From: Coriolopsis trogii
Taxonomy: Eukaryota; Basidiomycota; Agaricomycetes; Polyporales; Polyporaceae
NCBI GenBank assembly: GCA_020543525.1
Contig: JAHYIO010000001.1
Coordinates: 1,798,001 to 1,862,000, forward strand
Direction of reading: 5' to 3'
Length of the DNA: 64,000 nucleotides
Shown: in pieces, positions 1 through 11,565 of the stretch
Position numbering within the stretch: position 1 is the stretch's first letter
How the letters are laid out: every line of letters starts with the position of its first letter
Made by a program: the position numbers and the translations under genes
Notes under the pieces: model-generated
Told to the model about the DNA's origin: nothing
The model's input: the letters and a program-made list of their open reading frames with translations, nothing else
Database searches by the model: none

Positions 1-469
1 AACCCACTCGAGCGCTAAGAATAATCATGCTCGTTGACTCCGATCCTCGTCTTCGCTACGCACGAACTGCGAATCGGACTTGCGGCCACAATTACTCTGC
101 CCATGCCCGTGCGGCTGCCCTCATCCACCACTTCCAGCCACCAGGCATTCCCAGTCGATGGTCATCGCCTTCTCTCGTGTGCAGATCTCGTGATGAAAGT
201 CTAATGATAGCAGAGCCACCGAAGTTACCGGAGGAGGCGAAAATGATGTCATCCTATTCGTGCACATAGACCGACGTCATGCACAAATGAGACTGCTCGT
301 GCCTACGCCTGCGTCATGTCTCCAACGAACGATGGATGCGAGCCGTGCTCATGACCAAGACATCCATATAAGAGCTCACGTCAAGTTGAGGCCCGCCAAC
401 TGACCCGCACCACTACGCCAAGCACACATTTTCTACCATCCACACAAACAACTATACCTTATTCTCATC
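1..469. other. upstream region of first gene, no gene seen
   Basis: No convincing coding sequence. A TATA-like ATATAA lies near 366-371, about 100 bases before the ATG at 470, which fits a strongly expressed or inducible small gene. A pyrimidine-rich leader with CAAACAACTA follows directly before the start codon. Confidence 0.5.
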
Positions 470-998
470 ATGTCTGGCATTGAGTCTACCTCGCGCACTT
501 CCTCTCATCAGAGCAGCGCTACTACTGGCGACAATGCCTACCCAGAGCAGAAGCACGCTGGTGCTGTTGGCTATGGACCGGAGTATGGCAAGGGCGCGGT
601 AGGTTGCAGTGGTCTTTCTCACATCGTCTACAAACTGACTGTGCCAACTCACAGAGCACCGGTGACAAGATTGATGGAGTGAAGGAGGAATTGAAGGGCA
701 AGATTCTCCGGAAGCCCGACCTTGTTGAGCACGGTAAAGAGCTCCGTACCGGCCAATTGAAGAAGCAACAGATCGAAGACGATGTACGTGTCACTTTCGC
801 TTATGCTCCGCCTCTACACATACTCACTGATACCCTTACTAGGCCAATCCCTTCGCAAAGCCGGGCGAAGATGAAGGCAAGCCAGGGACAGTGGACAAGC
901 AGGAGGAGGTACAAGCGGCAACGACCGCGCCAGAAGGAACCGCGAAGGCACATCGCCAAGCTACTGGTCAGAACGCGGACAAGATCGCTCACCCCTGA
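470..998 (+). CDS. small hydrophilic conserved fungal protein
   Basis: Three exons (470-598, 655-783, 843-998) give 137 residues; both introns (56 and 59 nt) have GTAGGT or GTACGT donors and close in phase 0. The protein has no signal peptide or membrane helix. It is rich in Lys, Glu, Asp, Gly and Ser and contains the block GSTGDKIDGVKEELKGKI followed by a K-P-D-L-V-x-H-G-K-E-x-x-T-G-x-L-K-K stretch. I recognise this pattern from unannotated small fungal proteins but know no function for it; a loose likeness to CsbD-type stress proteins is only an impression. A TATA-like box about 100 bases upstream suggests regulated, high expression. Confidence 0.8.
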
Positions 999-1685
999 GT
1001 GCGTTGCTGGATATAGAGCTGTGAAGAGTTAGCTGTACACTACCGACTGTAACATATGCCGCATGCTGTAATTAGGATTCTATGTACCGCGTCGTCAACC
1101 GCATGGATGGGCGTCGAAATCGAGTGTTGACCTCGGCATTTGTCGTCAAACGCCGGAGGTATGCCCCAAAGCGTACGAAACGTATCTTGGTGTCATCCAC
1201 CACTGCTCTCATGCTCTATTGGCGTAACCTACTGCACGGCCTCTACTATCTCACCAAAAGTCAAGTCACAGCAGTCCAAATCACAGCGGACATCATAATC
1301 AACCCTTTCCGCGTACCCCTCGCAAGTTCTCAGCTTGTCCGTTCCTCGCCTGCGATCTGGCTTCCCTAGCTCACGAACTTGAGGTAAAGATAGTCGTACG
1401 TACAGTACCACAACAATCACAGACTGCGTAACAACATCGCCTCCGCAGAATCAGCTCTCCGAGCCACGCTGATCAGTCAAACTCACCAGGAACCTCCTCC
1501 TGACCTAACAGATCGTAATCGCGTGACAGTAAGCTAAGGCAGCTACACAACAAACCACACCGTCCTCATCGGCTCGTCGACTTGGCAGGCATCCTCCTCA
1601 CCCAAATCTATCCTGCCATCACTCGGATCCAGCAACATACGCTCCCATCCGCATCCCGAGAATCCCCACCCAAAAGATCTAATTG
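999..1685. other. intergenic stretch, no gene seen
   Basis: Holds the 3' flank of the small hydrophilic gene and the promoter of the TatD-like gene. Short open frames here have no splice support or family resemblance. Confidence 0.5.
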
Positions 1686-3146
1686 ATGCCTCAGCCTGCA
1701 GCAGTGGGATCGCAGCTTGAGGCGCAAGCGAAAATACAAATGCCATCGGCGGACTCGGACGACATGCAAGCCGCGCTCAACGCCGTGCCTCGCGAGGTGC
1801 TCGCGCACGTCGTCGACGTGCACTGCCATCCCACCGACTCGGACATGGCCATGACCATCCAGACTGCAGCGGATCTTCCCATCCGCGTGTGCGCGATGGC
1901 GACGCGGCGGAGCGACCAGAGGCTGGTGGCAGACCTAGCACGCGCGCAGCCGGACAAAGTCATTCCATGTTTTGGTTGGTATACATCTCTTGCCTCCGAA
2001 TGCAGCAGTCGGACTTGTTTGGCGGTATACCTACAGAGTCCACGAGTACAGGCGAAACTCCCTTCACCTCTTCGACATCCATGTCTGTGCTGCTCGAGCT
2101 GCGACTTGTGCATTGACCCGCTCTGCAGGATACCACCCATGGTTCACCCACTGGATATCCTTGGAGCCAGTCTCTAAGGAAACACACTACCGTACACTCT
2201 TTCTCCCGCCGTCGCCGCCACCCGAACAGAATGCAATCGTAGCCTTCGATAGACTCCTGCCGTACCTCCCCGAGCCCATCCCGCTCACCGAGATCCTGAC
2301 AGATCTCCGCGAGAGCCTCACCTCCTTCCCCAACGCCATGCTCGGCGAAGTCGGCATCGATCGCGCCTGCCGCGTCCCCTTCTCCCACCCCGCGGACCCG
2401 CCCTACGCCGAGAACGCAGACATCCCAGGGGGCCGCGAGCTCTCGCCCTTCAACATTCCGCTCGAGCACCAGCTACGGGTGTTGGAGGCTCAGCTCGCGC
2501 TCGCCGTTGAGCTCCGACGGAACGTGAGCCTGCACAGCGTCAAGAGCCAGCAGGCGACGGCCGAGCTGCTCGCACGCATGGCACGCGTACACGGAGAAGC
2601 CTGGCTCCAGATCAGCGTCGACCTGCACAGCTGTGGGCTCAGCGCGCAGACCTGGCGCGATATCTCGGTGCGTCCTTCCTGCTTCCTCTCGCCGCCTGCA
2701 GGAACCTGGCGCTGAATGCACTCAATACCCATGGTGCGCGTACTAATGCCGAATATCGGGTGCCTTCGTACGGACAGAAAAAGCATCCAAACGTCTTCCT
2801 CTCCCTCTCGACCGCGATCAACGCCCGCTCGCCCTCGCACACCGACCTTATCGCGGCCAGCGACCCTGACCGGATCCTCGTCGAGTCCGACTATCCCGAC
2901 CTCCGCTCCGGCCCAGCCTACACTTGGCACATGCTCCGCACCGTCGCCGCCGTCAAGGGCTGGCCCGTCGAGGACCGCTGGGACGACTCCGCGCCGCCGG
3001 ACAGGGACGCGTGGGGCGCGGTGCGGAGGCTCGAACGTAACTGGCGCGCGTTCGAGCGGGGCTGGCATCGGCCGCCCCGGACAAGGGCTGGGAAGAGGCG
3101 GGATAGGGCGATCGAGGATTGGGAGGATGACCAGGAGAGCGAATGA
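1686..3146 (+). CDS. TatD-type metal-dependent hydrolase, Scn1-like
   Basis: Exons 1686-1974, 2129-2667 and 2778-3146 encode 398 residues. Intron 1 (154 nt) is long for this genome; intron 2 has GTGCGT, a perfect TACTAAT branch site near 2741 and a CAG acceptor. Visible metal-site motifs are VDVHCHPT (HxH), GEVGID (Glu), SLHS (His), VDLHSCG (His) and VESDYPD (Asp), in the order of the TatD amidohydrolase fold. The long insert between GEVGID and the next helix, and the Y-H-P-W motif, match the fungal Cut9-interacting Scn1 branch. Predicted to be a cytoplasmic or nuclear metal-dependent phosphoesterase; the substrate is unknown. The basic and acidic C-terminal tail is probably disordered. Met at 1740 is an alternative start. 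Confidence 0.9.
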
Positions 3147-3472
3147 GCGCTAGCCCGTTGGCGGTGCGATGTGCAGGAGCAATGGTGTCGGCGGGCTCGG
3201 TTATTGGGAAATTGGGACTATTCAATCATGAGTCTATGGAGTGCGCGCGCACGAATGTTGCGTCTGTGCAGCGACTACCGCAAAACGTGGGTTCAATCCC
3301 CGGCGTATATGTTCCGCTTGCGAGCAGAACACCACGTACATCGCAAGATGAGAAGACCTACGCTGTGAAAAGCATGGTTGAATTTGCGGCCTACGGTCTG
3401 CGAAGGATATCGCGGGACCACAATGCAGTGAGACACAGACTCCATCAGCTTCTGTCGTACAGGTGCCCAATA

Positions 3473-4153
3473 CTATCGCTCCCCTAGAGTTCGGAGGTTA
3501 GCCGAGGAGCCTGCTGTATCTTCCCTCCCTCACCGCCGATAATGCTGAAATTTGGTACATCAACGAAGCGTAGTACAAACAGTGAGCTTGCAAAGTTTGG
3601 TGAGATTAAAACAAAAACTGAGTGTTTGAGAAAAGTAAGAGGTGCCCTCCCCTAGTGTTCGGAGGTTTCTCCGCGCGCAAAGTCACAATCAGTCACACTG
3701 CCGAAGGGTGCCGTTTATGATCTCCGACTGATGTCCCCCTCTGGAGATGGGCGCCACATGTCGGGTAACCAAAACTAGCGCTCTCGAAAGTCACGCTCGA
3801 GGACCTTGAGGACATACTCTCTACATCTGTCCCATAAACAGTATGTAGAGGCTCGGAAAATTTAATATTGGACTGTTCATACCTGGAGAAATAAGTCTGT
3901 GAATTTTCAGTGAGAGCGCCCGCCATTCAAATCCAGGCGAGGGTCGCAAACGCAAGAGGGACCCATCTCCAGAACACTCTTTGCCCAAGATCGCGACGAC
4001 CTCACCTCCGTTTCATCTCGTTCTTTTTTTCATACATTACTCGTATCTGTTCCCACATCTTTGTATAATTTCAGCGTTCTGAAGTCGAGAACGAGCGAGC
4101 TACACCCTTATCTCCGAACACTAGGGCACCTCCGAACACTAGGGGAGCGATAG
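3473..4153. mobile_element. 681-bp non-autonomous TIR element with TA target duplication
   Basis: The left end 3473-3498 starts CTATCGCTCCCCTAG and is repeated inverted at 4128-4153 with one mismatch over 26 bp. Both ends are flanked by TA (3471-3472 and 4154-4155), the Tc1/mariner/pogo target signature. Subterminal copies of the same CTAGTGTTCGGAG core lie at 3641-3666 (direct orientation) and 4111-4130 (inverted). No transposase frame is visible inside, so this is a MITE-like element. It ends 178 bases beyond the stop codon of the SNARE gene. Confidence 0.85.
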
Positions 4154-4331
4154 TAAGATATAAGTATGCGCACAAGCCTGTCAGTCCGAATTGCGGTAAG
4201 AACTCATACTGCATCCATGCCTGATCCGACCTGCCCGCCACGTCCTGCAGATTGACCACTGGGACCCGCATGGTGCACCATGATGGAGATAGCGATGACC
4301 CCTGCTACACGGAGTACGTATGCGAAGTATG

Positions 4332-5514
4332 CTAGAATATGTACATGAGCAAAAGAATGATGCAAATGCCGATCACGCTGCCCATAATGACGGCATCCCT
4401 GCGCCGCCGCGTCTTGATCATGGAAAGCAGGTTGTTGATACCAGGCATTGAGCCTGAGAAGCCGGACGAAAAAGTGCCGGGACGCAGCAGGAATCGGTAA
4501 CAATGGTGAATGGCAGCGTCGTTACACAACGGTGAGGAGGATGATGAGGCCGCGATGAGCAGCACGGAGATCACGAAGGACCACGGGTGGTGTAAATTAG
4601 CAAGCATGTCGAGGAAGCGGGCACGAGATAAACGGTGAGGAAGCGCAGTTCAGGGACTTGTAAGTAACTATGCTGGTCGAGCACGAGGAACGGAGAAGAC
4701 ATACTGAGGACACCCTGCATGCGCGCGTTGATTCCTGATATTGTTGACCGTTGACGACCAAATTCTGCGCGCGTCTCGTAAGCTTGCCTGCACGGATACA
4801 GTTAGAACCTCATCGGGAGCATATACAATGGGCGCTATGTGCGGGATGAACGTACGCAATCATGTCGTCCGTCATTCGATGTGAACTGTCTATGCGGCCG
4901 CGCTCTGCCAGTAATGAGTCCGCGGCTGAGGATTTGTATGCACTGCAAAGGTGTAGGTAAGTTACAAGTTACGGGCAACAGATGTACCGAACGAAGCAGG
5001 ACGCACTCGATATCATTCCGGACCCCGCTCAACAGGTTGGCCTGGTCAAGTGCAGTCTTGACGTTGCCCTATACAAGACGTCGATTGCAATGAGACAACG
5101 CGTGACGTTTGTGCACACATGCACACACCTTCGTCCGCCTCAGTTCTCGCGCATAGTCGAGGTACACTTCCCTGTGTCGCTGGATTGCGCGAAGCATAGA
5201 TTGTGAAGGCGGATTCTCAGTGTCGGTGGACAGTGCGGACAATTGGTCATTGATCTCTTGCAGCTGGTGCGTAGTGGTATTCCTGCTAAGCTCTACATTC
5301 AAGCACGCGTACTACGCCGGAGGTAGCGTACCTTCTCCAGCAGCTCATCAACCTCTACTTCAAGGTCTTTCCATCGCTCCGCAGAACCGCCTGCTTCGAG
5401 GTCTTCATGATTACGTGTGATAGATGAGGCGAGGCGAGCGTAAGCTGTGAGCTTTGTGTCGAAGAGAGCTTCGAGGGTCCGGCATTGGCGATGTAAGGCA
5501 TCGTATGAAGACAT
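4332..5514 (-). CDS. GOS1: Golgi SNARE Gos1 (GS28 family)
   Basis: Six exons (5514-5332, 5263-5129, 5068-5007, 4942-4856, 4787-4705, 4453-4332) encode 223 residues, the same length as yeast Gos1. The N-terminus MSSYDALHRQCRTLE and the following helical Habc-like region are typical. The C-terminus has the Qb-SNARE end NNLLSMIKTRRRRDAVIM and a 20-residue membrane anchor ending LLLMYIF. The family works as a v-/t-SNARE in ER-Golgi and intra-Golgi fusion. All five introns are 50-65 nt except the last (251 nt). Phases close without gaps. A TIR element lies just downstream. Confidence 0.95.
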
Positions 5515-6200
5515 TGTGGGCTGGTTGGTATACGTGGTATAGTGTAAAACGTGTACGGTTGCAGAGGCAATGAGGAGTTATGGATGGAATGCTAGAGTTG
5601 GAGAACGGAGGTGCAGTACATGGACGTCGCCTCTCGCTCTCGCTCATTGTGCGCAGCGGCACAGCACGGCGGTTGCCGAGGCAGCGCTTGCACGTGGCAC
5701 AGACTCCTGCAGGCTGCTGGGACGTCCAGACCTGACTCGAGTTTGCTGCTTCCTTGTGCCTCCTCATCTCTACACCACCACGCTGAACGCCTTCTGCCGA
5801 CCAACAGGCTTCTCACCATGATCTCACTATGAGCTCACATTGGCCTAGGCTGGTGCGAAGCTACTCAGAACCCACGAGGCCATTTTAAACGGAGGAGAGA
5901 ATTCTAGTATCGGTCGTTGAGTGGGCGAAGGAAATAGGCCATCTACGTCAGGGACAGACCACAGCCGCCATCGGGGCTCCGTTCTCAGGAACGTGGGTGT
6001 GCGACGTGTGCTGCTCCTGCCGTAGTGGCTCCGATGTCCGCCTCAGCAAGCTCCGGACCCCAAGGTACGACGTCATCGTTCGTTTTCATCCTATATATCC
6101 CGTCCCTCCCGCTACATTGCCCTTCACAACACATACGACCTGTAACGAACCCAACGACCTCCATCCATCCGTTCACTTGTCCTCTGCAACAAATATCATC
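5515..6200. promoter_or_regulatory. divergent promoter region GOS1 / small membrane gene
   Basis: About 690 bases separate the two divergent start codons. A clear TATA box (TATATAT at 6092-6098) lies about 105 bases before the ATG at 6201 and should serve the plus-strand gene. Open frames inside are not supported as genes. Confidence 0.5.
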
Positions 6201-6529
6201 ATGGTACGTTCTCTAGCTGCATGCCAGTGTGCTCAGGGCCTCATGTCATGCTCCTGCTATAGGGCTCTATCGTTTCTGCAATTGGGGGCGCCATTAACGC
6301 TATCGTCTCGGCCATTGCTGAGGTGATCATGATCATCGTCAGTGTGATTGTAACGGTACGTCTTCACGACTCTGCTGTCCTCGCGTCTTGCTCATGAGCC
6401 TGCGTTCAGATCATCGTCACCATCTTCGACGTCATCTTCGACATCCTCTGCTGCAACTGCTTTGGCGGTCGTACACGTCGCACTGGCACACACAGATACA
6501 GATTCGGACGCGGCGGAGGGGGATACTAG
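6201..6529 (+). CDS. 71-residue membrane protein with ATG-only first exon
   Basis: The start codon at 6201-6203 is followed directly by a GTACGT donor; the acceptor TAG ends at 6262. Exons are 6201-6203, 6263-6355 and 6410-6529. The 71-residue product is a run of small and beta-branched residues (SIVSAIGGAINAIVSAI, then IMIIVSVIVTIIVTIFDVIF), forming one long or two short membrane segments. A CCNCFGG motif follows, possibly palmitoylated, and then a basic R/H/G-rich tail. I recognise this as a family common in mushroom genomes, without known function. A TATA box upstream suggests strong expression. Confidence 0.8.
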
Positions 6530-7300
6530 TTTCCCCCTCCATTCTCAAGTCTCGTTGATGAGGGAGTGCATATACCCGCTTGTCACTCGCCACCCATTAC
6601 TGTAGTCTTCTAGGCCTTTATCCATTAATCCGCCGCTGTCCCTGTCATGTATCTCCTAGATTTTGACATTGTATATGATCGTATCCCTCGTATTTGTCTT
6701 GTTCGCCTGACATTATTCGCACGCTTGATCTTCACATAGCAAGTGCGTACATCGATGTGAATTCATTTCTGGCGATTCCCAATGCTCACGCAGCTAAACA
6801 GGACTTGAAGTGTACACGCTGGTGGTTTAGCAACAATTGCGTCGCATTGAGTTGACAGGTGCTCGGCACCAACGGCGCGGTCGAGACCGCCGCCGATTTT
6901 GACTTCGTGAACTCTAATGGAGTGAGAGCATGGACGCCATGACGGCAACGTTCTTGAAATGATACTTCGACAATTTGCCTTGCGAACGTTGATACGATGC
7001 TCTGCCGCTTCCGAGACTCGCATTTGTGAGCTGCGTTCATCGTGTCTTCTGCCCCTTGATATTGATTGCAGAATATGCGTCCCATATTCTACTAGGTCGT
7101 GCATCCAACATCTGCCATCTTCGTAATGGAAGGTATGCACGGCCACAACTAGGCTCGTAGGCTTATATATGCGGTTATACAGACGAGACCAACCTGTTAT
7201 TCCCTCTCCGCGCAGGGTCGGCAACCAGGTATGCAACGCCGGTGTATGTTGTGCTAAATCCTTGACGACGCTTCACTTCTCAGGCTCTACTTCTTCCGAA
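6530..7300. other. intergenic stretch, no gene seen
   Basis: 3' flank of the small membrane gene and upstream region of the next membrane-protein gene. Minus-strand open frames at 6763-7236 have no recognisable domain or splice support. An upstream exon with a signal peptide for the next gene could lie here but was not found. Confidence 0.4.
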
Positions 7301-8317
7301 ATGGGTGACTCTACCGCCATAGTAACTAGAGTCTTTCTCACCACGGAGATATACACTCTTTCCTCTCAGTCTCAGTTCCCGCCAACTCTTGTACTGTCTC
7401 CCATTGCTACTGCAATGATGTCGCCTTCCCCAGGTTCAATATCCTCTGCGTCCTCGACGTCTGCTGCGTCAGACCTTGCCTTACCTGCGGAAACGATCAC
7501 GTACAAACCACAGACAGACAACATCGCATCGCGAGGCGGACTTATCTGGATTGTCATGGGCTCGGTATTCTTGCTCTTCGCTCTGTCCTTACCCCTCTTC
7601 CTATGGTGGACTCGACGCAGGCGCTCAAAACGCTATGAAGAAGTCGCTCCTTTCCCTTCCTTATCTTCCCTACCTTCCTTTTCCTCTGGACCATATGCTC
7701 GGCTGCGTGACAGCTCATGCAAGTCATTCTACCTTCCAGGCAGCGCCCCTCACTAACCCTGCGTCCACAGCGAGTATCAACCGGTCCTCCCTGACGCGAG
7801 AAGACGGTCCACTACCCCCGGCCCCCAGTCGAGCGCAGAGGAGTGCGCCTAATACTACACTGTCTGCGTCCCCTCTGTCGAGGGAGATCGGGCGGACCCC
7901 GACTCCAACACGACTCAGTAACCTTCCGACGTTGCCGAGGCTCACGCTGGACTTCGCCCGGCTGTCTCTGGCGTTTACGGATATGACGGACCACACCTTC
8001 TCCCACGGCGGTGCGAGACCCGACTCACCTGTGCTTCCTAGCATGCCTAGCACCCCAAGTACGCAAGCTAGCACCATACGGCCTCTTCGCGTCAAACGGA
8101 AGCGTGAGTTAGATCTTACGTGATGCTCGGAAGAGGCGATGTCAGTGCTGATCTATGCTTGTGATGAGCAGATTATCCATCGAGGCGGGAAGGGGATACT
8201 GGCAGCCTGCATGGATATCTAAGTAGTACACATCGCGAGTGTAGCGAGAAGTCGGCTTCGCGTTCGTACGAGGATCTCCCTCCTCGCATACCTCAAGATG
8301 CGAGATTGCTTCCTTGA
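7301..8317 (+). CDS. single-pass membrane protein with Ser/Thr-rich ectodomain
   Basis: Exons 7301-7642, 7740-8103 and 8172-8317 give 283 residues. The N-terminal ~80 residues are rich in Ser, Thr, Ala and Pro, with no obvious signal peptide. One transmembrane helix (about residues 86-105, IWIVMGSVFLLFALSLPLF) is followed by the stop-transfer run WWTRRRRSKR. The cytoplasmic part is Ser/Pro-rich and ends with SRSYEDLPPR. The neighbouring plus-strand gene ends with a closely similar AYEDLPPRR, so the two are probably paralogues. The first donor (GTCGCT) is weak, the second (GTGAGT) is perfect. A missing 5' exon with a signal peptide is possible. No function known. Confidence 0.65.
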
Positions 8318-9065
8318 CGATCGTTGGAGTAGCAGGTGCAGTGGCTATATGCTATCGAAAAGCGTCACCGTTGTGTAGTCTATTTATTTACGTGAGTTCG
8401 ATCTGGTTCCATCCACTCGTTATCCGGGGAGCATTACTGATGACTACGTTGCAGCACCGTCGTGCCTGTATCTGTCTTCGGATCGTGACATGCTCCCTGC
8501 AATGATTCATTGAGAGATCCCCAACACCTGGAAACCGTGGACTGTGCCTCATGACACTCGATTCCTCAACATGACATTCCGCAGGTGGGGTCGGTGGAGC
8601 ACAACCTTCCCCGCCTTCCCGACGATGCTGACAATCCATCCTTGTACGATGTCCTTCCCCGCCGCCCGTCAATGCATTCGCGGATTTAGGACGGCGTCTT
8701 CCCACGCGAGACGGACATGTCATACAAAGCGTAAGCATTCGAGCATGGCTCGGCCAACCCACCAGGAGATACGAGGGAGATGCCGTTTGTTACGTCTTTG
8801 CTTCCGCACAATACTGACGTTACATTTGCCACCCGCCGGACATAGACAGAGGCACAACTCTCTCTATGGCCGTCGTTATCGCCCACGCATGCGGCGAAGC
8901 GTGTCTGTCCGCCCGCCGAAGAAGGGCGGGGGTAGGGAGGGAACCCAGACGACCGAGACTCAGCTAGACCGATATACAGCGATGACCTCCATCCTCGGAC
9001 CCAAGGCCAAGGCTGTGCGACCCCATCTGTCCCCTCCACCGAGGCCCGCGCATGCTTGGAGTCTC
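8318..9065. other. region between two membrane-protein genes
   Basis: No independent gene recognised. The reading frame of the next gene stays open upstream to about 8544, and a second in-frame ATG lies at 8982, so part of this stretch may be 5' coding sequence of that gene. Confidence 0.35.
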
Positions 9066-10201
9066 ATGGATCTGATCCCTGACCCGTTCCCTCCTTTTAC
9101 CCCTCCATTCGTTACCGACTCAGCTCCTGATCTCAGCGACCTGTCCAGCCTGATTGCAGAATTATCCACGCTTACAGGCGAAACTCAGACGCCTGCCGTC
9201 ACGCCTTTCCCTTCGGCCCCATCTTCATCCCCCACGACCTCCAGTGATCCCCCTGCTCCGCCAGTGGAAAGTACCCCAGTGCGGACGAAAACGACCACCT
9301 CTCGTTCTCTAGAAACGTCGACCCGTTCGTCGACTGTCGAACCAACCAGCCAGCCACCCATCACCACGACCGTCCGAAGCGGATTCACGGCGACACTGAC
9401 AGAAACGTCGATTCTGACGGCCAAGCCATCTTCCGCTCCGTCGACAGCATCCGTCCTTCACATTCCTCCGTCGTTACCCAAGAATGCGATCGTCGGTATC
9501 TCGCTCGCGAGTATACTTGCTCTGGCTTTTGCCGTAGCGGGGTTCATCCTGTACAAGCGCAAGCGGCGAACGCGTAGGCCGAATTCAGAGATAGTCCCCT
9601 ATCGTCCATCTAGCGAGGCTGGCCCCCGCACTACTTGTACATCATCGCAACTTCGCTCACCGATCGATACGTATACGACTGAAAGCGTTTACGATATCAA
9701 GAGGGCACTCAGTCTCGGTACGTCGTCTTCTCTTTCAGTCCGTGCTGATGTGGACATACTGAACGGTACTCGTCATTCTAGGTACGAGCCTAAGCTTTGC
9801 CAGTCCCAGCAGGGGCGGGACTTTGCTGGCTGTTATGCCCGAGTCCCCGATGCGCGATACACCCCCAGATACGCCCATCTCGATGCGCTCTACAGACCGG
9901 CTCCTGCCCGTCCCGCGCCGGAACACCGTCGCGTTCTCTGAGCCCATCCGTGAGTGTCGCATGTTCACGAACTCGCCGTCTTGTATGCCTTCCAGTGTAC
10001 TGATGCCCAATGCCACCAGGACGTGGGGCGCAGCGCGAGGTCGACGCAGGGAGCGTGCACGCGGACGAGATTGACGGATGTTTGGACGTTGACGAGGATG
10101 GGATGGTAGTGGTGGGACCGCTTCCGCCTGCGTACGAGGATTTGCCTCCGAGGAGGCCGCTCACTGTCAGCATACCTGTGCGTCATGGAGGGCACCGGTA
10201 G
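9066..10201 (+). CDS. single-pass membrane protein with PPAY tail
   Basis: Exons 9066-9717, 9782-9949 and 10020-10201 encode 333 residues from the ATG at 9066 (MDLIPDPF); an ATG at 8982 is an alternative. The ectodomain is about 140 residues of Ser/Thr/Pro, a likely O-glycosylated stalk. The helix (AIVGISLASILALAFAVAGF, about residues 140-161) is followed by KRKRRTRR. The cytoplasmic tail ends near PLPPAYEDLPPRR, which holds a PPxY motif that can bind WW domains. Topology and tail resemble the three minus-strand NRTIDD proteins downstream, but the NRTIDD ectodomain is absent. Function unknown. The start is the least certain point. Confidence 0.65.
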
Positions 10202-10466
10202 TGCGCGTTGGGTCGCACAAGGTGATAGTCTGAAGTCATATAGCAGATGTGATACTTCGAGTGAATAAAGCCATCTCTAGTACAAGTGACGAACACACCA
10301 CCATATCGTTTCAGCGAGTTCGTGGGTCTCGAGCAAGATGAGCCATTCTGCCGGGAAAGAATAGGTGCTATTCAGCTTGGCGCAGCATTGCGAAAACAGA
10401 GGACATACCGCCTGCCATGACCGAGTCGCAGTGACAGAGACCTTTCCCATTGGTTTGCCTGTGTTG

Positions 10467-11565
10467 CTAACGTGGTGGTACTCGACGGGGAACATTCCTC
10501 CCATTGAAAGCCTCCAATAGTTTGGCATGAAGCGCCACGATATCAACGGCTGTGGTAGGTGCCGGTGTCTGGGTGCGTAACGAGCCTTCCTGGACCATGA
10601 CGGACGAGGATGGCAATGTGGCTGAACCGGTGATGTGGATAGTTGGCTTAGTGTACCACGAGTCCCCCCGGGCCAGAATGCTTGCACTTCCTATACCGCC
10701 ACGATGCTTGACGTATCTTCGATTGCGCCTCCATAGGAAGAAGGCCGCGAGTAGGGCGACGATGGTGAGGGAGATGCCTGCCCCAACTGTCCCGCCGACG
10801 ATCATCCCAATGTGCGGGGATTCGGGCTTGGATGGCTGAACTGTCGTCACAGTGGGGGATGCTTGCACAGATAGGGAAGTCATAGACTCGGAAGTCTGAG
10901 CAGACATGAGAAACAACTCGTTACCGCACATGCGAAGCCAATGCACTTGCCTGTGAAGTAAACTGCGATGACATTTGCCGGGTAGCGGCAGCATATGGAG
11001 CCGGTGCCAATGTTTCTTCGACCTCAACGGTGGTATAAACGACGTAGTCAAAGAGAATCAGGCAACCAGCAGGCTTGTGAGCTACAGCATTGATGGTTAT
11101 GGTGTGCAGCGTGTCCGCCAAACTCTCGTTCATATAGACGAGTACGTTGTAGTCATAGTATTCGAGGCCGTGGTCCATCTCGTCCGTTTGCGAGAATGTG
11201 CCGGCTGGCGCCCCGTCAAGGGAGAAAGCGAGATTTGTAGCTCCCCAACTCGCAAGGATATGATAGACATAGACTGCTGTCCCGTCGAAATGTACTTCTA
11301 TGGAGCGAGGGTCTCCGTCCTCACTGCCGAGTGTCGCGTCGTGCCACGTCCCGGCGAAGGTTTGTTCAGGAGCGGGTTGTGCGCCGCATCCAGTACACCC
11401 ACTGCCCTGGGCCCACCTATCGGATGGGAAGAATAGGGGCCTATATCCTGTGGCACTGTCTCCAAATTCATCATCGATTGTGCGATTGACTGGACCAGCG
11501 GTAGCGTGCGCAACGAAGACGAAGACGAGGAATAAACCGAGGACGAAGGACAGTGTTAGGTGCTT
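10467..11565 (-). CDS. NRTIDD membrane protein, copy 1, possibly decaying
   Basis: Two exons, about 11565-10951 and 10895-10467. The ectodomain carries NRTIDDEFGD, GTWHD, GTAVYVYHILA, FSLDG, YDYNVLVYMNESL and LFDYVVYTT, shared with the paralogues at 13007 and 15241. A hydrophobic leader (FVLGLFLVFVFVAHA) precedes it. The intron 10950-10896 begins GCAAGT, a GC-AG intron; phase 0 fits on both sides. One helix (about 20 residues, ISLTIVALLAAFFLW) and a basic run follow. Oddities: no in-frame ATG lies directly before the leader, where the paralogue has MYLQ; and the protein stops at P-P-R-stop, exactly where a PPxY tyrosine would stand. Either the first exon is spliced from upstream or the copy is a pseudogene. 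Confidence 0.6.

Noticed and set aside
3280..3312. Possible tRNA T-arm (GGGTTCAATCCCC)
   Set aside because: Only three base pairs close the loop, and no matching acceptor stem, D-arm or anticodon arm is found upstream.
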